From NCBI GenBank assembly GCA_964563495.1, contig CAZLYK010000062.1, positions 1 through 28,886 of the forward strand: a stretch of DNA of 28,886 nucleotides, in the 5' to 3' direction. The notes under the pieces are model-generated. The model searched no databases, was not told the DNA's origin, and saw only the letters and a program-made list of their open reading frames with translations. Position 1 is the stretch's first letter; every line of letters starts with the position of its first letter. Of the stretch, positions 25,796-28,886 are shown in pieces. The stretch is from CAZLYK01 sp964563495 (lineage in GTDB: Bacteria; Acidobacteriota; Blastocatellia; RBC074). Made by a program: the position numbers and the translations under genes.

Positions 25796-26485
25796 TTAAT
25801 CCGGCGCATAGATCAGGTTCGGGATGAGAAGCTGGAACGCCTCGATTATCCGCGAAATTTTTGAGAGCCTGGAATCGGGGACGAAGACATAATCACCGTC
25901 CTCCAAAGAGATCTCCGGACGCGAGCCGTTAACCTCGATCATCCTGGTCGTGTCGACGGCTGAGACATGCAATGACCCGTTTGTCGCTGCGCGTGCGTGC
26001 AGTACATATTTGCGATGTGCCTCGCGGGTAAAACCGCCGGCCAGCACGACCGCCTGCAGGAGCGTGTTTCCGGAACGCAGCTCATAGCTCCCGGGCCTGG
26101 CGACCTGTCCGCCGACAAAGACGCGCGAAGGAACGGACTCGAGCAAGCTGACCGAGACCAGAGGATTGACCAGGAACTCACGATAAGCTTTTTCCAGATT
26201 GCTTCTCAGCTCGGCGACACTCAGCCCGCCGGCTTTGATTTCGTCGATCAGGCTCAGGTTGATCAGGCCGTCGGGTCTGACGATGACGGCCGCTTCGCTG
26301 AGCTCGGGTTGATATGGAAACTTGATGGTCAATTTATCGCCGTTTCGGATGCGATAAGCGCCGGCGCCGGGCGGGGCTGGTTGCGCGATTGAAATCTGAG
26401 TGAGCCAGAGGGCCAGAGTTAGAATGCCAACCCCCGCTGCCAGGACCCCACTGACAGATGGTCTGGGAAATCCGGAAAAAATCAT
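25796..26485 (-). CDS. Polysaccharide export protein (Wza/GumB-like, SLBB domain)
   Basis: The 229-residue protein has a signal sequence (GVLAAGVGILTLALWLTQISIAQ), a Poly_export domain (AYRIRNGDKLTIKFPYQPELSEAAVIVRPDGLINLSLIDEIKAGGLSVAEL) and one SLBB domain (RVFVGGQVARPGSYELRSGNTLLQAVVLAGG). No lipobox cysteine is seen after the signal sequence, and the protein is short for Wza (about 380 residues), more like GumB. I chose ATG 26485 over GTG 26518: it brings the signal peptide to the N-terminus, though neither has a strong ribosome binding site. It is the first gene of the eight-gene cluster, divergent from the SPOR-domain gene. Confidence 0.9.
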   Translation of the reverse strand: MIFSGFPRPSVSGVLAAGVGILTLALWLTQISIAQPAPPGAGAYRIRNGDKLTIKFPYQPELSEAAVIVRPDGLINLSLIDEIKAGGLSVAELRSNLEKAYREFLVNPLVSVSLLESVPSRVFVGGQVARPGSYELRSGNTLLQAVVLAGGFTREAHRKYVLHARAATNGSLHVSAVDTTRMIEVNGSRPEISLEDGDYVFVPDSRLSKISRIIEAFQLLIPNLIYAPD

Positions 26486-26598
26486 GTCAACCCCGTCTTT
26501 GTTGTTTTTGGATCGCACTTGCTGCGCACCAATAAAAGACGTCGAGAGCGGGCTGGAATTCCACTAACTGAGCCATGATCGAAAAATTCCGATCCCGA

Positions 26599-26627
26599 TT
26601 TTCATCCGCGCGGGAATCAGGCATAAT
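26599..26627 (+). promoter_or_regulatory. Possible sigma-70-type promoter for the SPOR-domain gene
   Basis: TTTTCA (26599-26604) and CATAAT (26622-26627) are spaced by 17 bp. The -10 matches five of six consensus positions, while the -35 is weak. The site is 62 bp upstream of the SPOR-gene ATG in the divergent gap that must also hold the polysaccharide operon promoter, for which I saw no clear match. Confidence 0.3.
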
Positions 26628-26689
26628 AGGAATGGTGCCCATCAACTCTTATCCCCCGGAAATTCTCAACTAGCGAGGGTGGATGATTA

Positions 26690-27736
26690 ATGGTTAAGTC
26701 GCTTCATCTGGTGATTTTTTCGCTCTTGATTTGCCTGGGATTGACGATGGCAGCGGTCGCGCAGTCGAATCGTTTCACAGTGCAGCTTGAAGCTGCGCCC
26801 AGCCTGGATGCCGCCCAGGAAAAAGTCAGACAACTCAAATCTCAGGGGATCGATGCGTATATTGTCAAAGGCCAGGTTCCCGGCAAGGGGACTTTCTATC
26901 GAGTGCGCGTTGGAATGTTCCAGAGCCAGGCCGAGGCCAGAAAGTTCGGTTCGGATTTACAGAAGCAGGGAGTAGTTCGTGATTATTTCATCACTCAATA
27001 CGAACGCTCACCGGAAGAGTCGACGCCGCCGGTGAAGGCCGCCGCCACGACGGCCAAACCGGTACAGGCTCCACCAGTACAGCCTCCGCCGGCGGTCAAA
27101 GAGATTCAAACCGCTCCGAGCGGCGGCTCCGCCAACCTGGCCAGTAAACCGGTGACTCCGGCGGCTTCAGCGCCTGTCCCCGCGCCCGTCGCCGCCTCTC
27201 CAACCACGGCTTCGGAGCCCGCTTCGGCTTCACCGGTCAACTTCGTCAAATTTTCGGATCCGTCGATCGGATTTTCTTTCGATCGCCCGCAGACGTGGGA
27301 GGGCGGCCCCCTCGACCCGAAAGACGCTCAGGAACAGAAGGTCAATGCCGGCGCGCTCTTCAAGTCTTATCAGGACGCGGCTTTCATCAATGCCATCTGG
27401 AATAACCTGGACAAGGCCAACAGCCCGGACAATGACAACGATCTGATCGTCGAGCTGATCCTCAAGAGCATGGGATCGGGCGATGGAACCCAGCAGATGA
27501 CCGAGACCTCCCGCCGCGTCGTCAGCGAGAACGGGATGATCAAAACCTTCCTCGATCTGCGCGCGACTTTCAAGACGCAGGGGCAGGATGGAACCCTGGA
27601 CTTCCTGGGCAAAGCGGTGATCGTGAGGGCGAGCAAAGGCATTTTGCTCGTCGTGACCTTCTATTCCAAAAATGGCCCGTCCTATATTGCCAACGTCGCC
27701 GAGCGCGTAGTGGCTTCGGTCCAGCCTCCACAATAA
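26690..27736 (+). CDS. Exported SPOR-domain protein with unknown C-terminal domain
   Basis: The 348-residue protein has a signal peptide (LHLVIFSLLICLGLTMAAVAQ), a SPOR domain right after it (about 27-103: FTVQLEAAPSLDAAQEKVRQL, TFYRVRVGMFQSQAEARKF), a Pro/Ala/Thr-rich flexible linker (about 105-182) and a C-terminal alpha/beta domain (about 185-348: FSDPSIGFSFDRPQTW, KGILLVVTFYSKNG) that resembles PsbP/Mog1-like folds but is not firmly assigned. SPOR domains bind denuded peptidoglycan glycans, often at division sites. Here the domain is N-terminal and the protein has a cleavable signal rather than a membrane anchor, which is less usual. Repeat copy 7 begins about 4 bp after its TAA stop. Confidence 0.85.
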   Translation: MVKSLHLVIFSLLICLGLTMAAVAQSNRFTVQLEAAPSLDAAQEKVRQLKSQGIDAYIVKGQVPGKGTFYRVRVGMFQSQAEARKFGSDLQKQGVVRDYFITQYERSPEESTPPVKAAATTAKPVQAPPVQPPPAVKEIQTAPSGGSANLASKPVTPAASAPVPAPVAASPTTASEPASASPVNFVKFSDPSIGFSFDRPQTWEGGPLDPKDAQEQKVNAGALFKSYQDAAFINAIWNNLDKANSPDNDNDLIVELILKSMGSGDGTQQMTETSRRVVSENGMIKTFLDLRATFKTQGQDGTLDFLGKAVIVRASKGILLVVTFYSKNGPSYIANVAERVVASVQPPQ

Positions 27737-27740
27737 GGAA

Positions 27741-27829
27741 GAAAATAGACAGGATTGACAGGATTTTTGCAGGATTGGACAGGATTTTTAGACTTTGTCT
27801 TTAATCCTGTTAATCCTGTCTATTTTTTT
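27741..27829. repeat. Inverted repeat, CAGGATT family, copy 7
   Basis: Arms 27742-27765 and 27803-27826 pair over about 23 bp, with one G-T position that would be a G-U wobble in RNA. The left arm reads AAAATAGACAGGATTGACAGG and continues with further CAGGATT units into the loop. A small AGAC-TTT-GTCT hairpin lies at 27789-27799. A T-run follows the right arm (27822-27829). The element begins 4 bp after the SPOR-gene stop, in the convergent gap before the hydrolase gene, and could terminate transcription from the plus strand. Confidence 0.88.
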
Positions 27830-27913
27830 CTTTTGGAGCTTCAAGTTTTGCCGCGCAGATTACGCTTACTCTAGTGAGGACGGGTTGGAGACAATCAAAG
27901 TCCTCATACTTTG

Positions 27914-27968
27914 CGCCGGGTGAGGCGTGATGAGGCGGGGGCCACGGGGTATCACGCTTCACCCGGCG
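27914..27968. terminator. Long GC-rich hairpin at the hydrolase 3' end
   Basis: Arms 27914-27931 and 27951-27968 are reverse complements over 18 bp with one mismatch, around a 19-nt loop. The right arm covers the last five codons and the TGA stop (27952-27954) of the hydrolase gene. No T-run follows on the minus strand, so it may be an RNA-stability hairpin rather than a classical intrinsic terminator. It is unrelated in sequence to the CAGGATT family. Confidence 0.55.
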
Positions 27969-28824
27969 TATCGCTCAGAAATTTCTGGGTCTCGGTCAGG
28001 AAAATTTCAAGTTGGTCGTGATGAACCCAGTGACCGGCTTTTGGAACCTTGACCAGCCGGTAATTCCTGACCACCGAAGCCCGCCCGTCTATCTCCGGGT
28101 CCGGCGCCCAACTCTCCATTCCCCAGAACAATAGAACCGGGCAGGTGATCTGACCCAGCACTTCGCGCGTGTCCTCCAGGTTGTGGCCTTGTGGGGGGAA
28201 CGGTCTGGCGAAGTTATCGAACTTCCAGGTCAGCGAGCCGTCCGAATTCCAGTTTGTTCCGTGCAGCGTCAGATGCTGCGCGACTTCGTTTGAAAGATGC
28301 GGGTTGGCCTCTTTCATGCGGTTGACTGCGTCATCCAGGCTCGGATAGCTGCGCGGTTCGCGTTTTTCAATGCTTCTGATTTCGCCGATCCATCGACGCA
28401 GGCGCTGCGATGCAGGGGCGTGGATGTAATGCGCCGGCGGCGGTCCCAATCCTTCAATCGAGACAGCCTTCTTGACGCGGTCGGGGAAGACGCCCGAATA
28501 GATCATGGTGACGATCCCGCCGAGGCTGTGACCGATCAGGTAGATCGGGTAGTCGTTGATCACGTCGGCCAGCGCCGACAGATCCAGGACGTGCTCGGCG
28601 ATGGTATAGCTTGACCCGGGTGCGTGCTGGCTGTTGCCGTGTCCGCGCAGATCGATCGCATAGACGTGAAAGTCGTCACGCAAAGCGCGCGCCACCCAGT
28701 CCCAGTTACGTGCGTGATCAAGCCCGCCATGGACCAGGATCAGAGTAGGTTTACCTTCCGTACCCCAATCCCAGAATTGCAGTTTGAGACGATGCGAGTA
28801 AAAGAAATGAGAGATCGGTTCCAA
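27952..28824 (-). CDS. Alpha/beta-fold hydrolase
   Basis: The 290-residue protein has the expected elements: oxyanion-region HGG (residues 32-34) in LILVHGGLDHARNWD, the DLRGHGNS strand-loop (58-65), the nucleophile elbow GHSLGG with Ser100, a cap region (about 125-205), and the catalytic His in KAGHWVHHDQLEIF near the C-terminus. The acid is probably an Asp in the WAPDPEID stretch. No signal peptide is seen. The start is TTG at 28824, about 10 nt after AGGAGG; an ATG closer to that site (28829-28831) is out of frame. Epoxide hydrolase, haloperoxidase and esterase relatives share this fold, so the substrate is open. Confidence 0.9.
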   Translation of the reverse strand: MEPISHFFYSHRLKLQFWDWGTEGKPTLILVHGGLDHARNWDWVARALRDDFHVYAIDLRGHGNSQHAPGSSYTIAEHVLDLSALADVINDYPIYLIGHSLGGIVTMIYSGVFPDRVKKAVSIEGLGPPPAHYIHAPASQRLRRWIGEIRSIEKREPRSYPSLDDAVNRMKEANPHLSNEVAQHLTLHGTNWNSDGSLTWKFDNFARPFPPQGHNLEDTREVLGQITCPVLLFWGMESWAPDPEIDGRASVVRNYRLVKVPKAGHWVHHDQLEIFLTETQKFLSDTPGEA

Positions 28825-28886
28825 TGGTCATTTTCCTCCTTCAACTGCTATGCTAACCCTTTGAACGTGCAGATCAAAGAAGGGAA

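Larger units (their letters stand above)
15157..26518 (-). other. Wzx/Wzy-type exopolysaccharide gene cluster (eight genes)
   Basis: Eight minus-strand genes run from 26518 to 15157. Five of the seven junctions are overlaps of 4-8 nt or gaps of 1-5 nt; the others are 29 nt (before the sugar transferase) and 72 nt (before the epimerase fusion). Order: Wza-like, Wzz/GumC-like, polyprenyl sugar transferase, Wzy/WaaL-like, Wzx-GT4 fusion, epimerase-WecG fusion, deacetylase, GT2. This covers initiation, extension, flipping, polymerisation, length control and export. No BY-kinase or phosphatase (Wzc/Wzb) is present in the cluster. The 72-nt gap holds a CAGGATT-family hairpin (19150-19220) and splits the operon into a front assembly half and a rear glycan-tailoring half. 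Confidence 0.85.

Overview
The window reads as a GC-rich chromosomal segment of a free-living Gram-negative-type bacterium, most likely an Acidobacteriota (possibly Blastocatellia-like). That placement is inferred from three things: a 1039-residue TonB-dependent receptor with an N-terminal carboxypeptidase-regulatory-like domain, a secreted protein pairing the same domain with TPR repeats, and a Tat-exported Gfo/Idh/MocA oxidoreductase. No rRNA, tRNA, CRISPR array or transposase was seen.

Layout. 1-2.3 kb: an SDR oxidoreductase and rarA (minus strand). 2.6-5.5 kb (plus): a SprT-like zinc metalloprotein, a GT4 glycosyltransferase and a zinc-ribbon methyltransferase. 5.5-7.6 kb: an exported HELGH metalloprotease-like protein (minus) and an RNase D/HRDC nuclease (plus). 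7.6-8.2 kb: a structured, partly AT-rich gap with hairpins, a half repeat and perhaps a relic small ORF. 8.2-15.0 kb: the TonB receptor (plus), the TPR protein (minus) and the oxidoreductase (plus). 15.2-26.5 kb: one minus-strand block of eight genes, tightly packed except for a 72-nt gap in the middle. In transcription order it holds a Wza-like export protein, a Wzz/GumC-like chain-length protein, a polyprenyl-phosphate sugar transferase, a Wzy/O-antigen-ligase-like protein, a Wzx-like flippase fused to a GT4, an SDR epimerase fused to a WecG/TagA glycosyltransferase, a polysaccharide deacetylase and a GT2. This is a Wzx/Wzy-type exopolysaccharide locus in which two pairs of functions are fused. 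26.7-28.9 kb: an exported SPOR-domain protein (plus) and an alpha/beta hydrolase (minus).

The most striking signal is non-coding. A family of seven long inverted repeats, plus one half copy, is built from repeated CAGGATT units starting AAATAGACAGG. Every full copy abuts or contains a gene's stop codon; in two genes the stop codon and last residues are encoded by the element, and in a third the stop overlaps its edge. Arm sequences differ between copies, yet the differences are mirrored in both arms of each copy. This points either to selection for the hairpin or to birth by inverted duplication. A 3'-end RNA structure or terminator role, or a MITE-like element favouring 3' gene ends, are the leading readings; neither can be settled from sequence alone.
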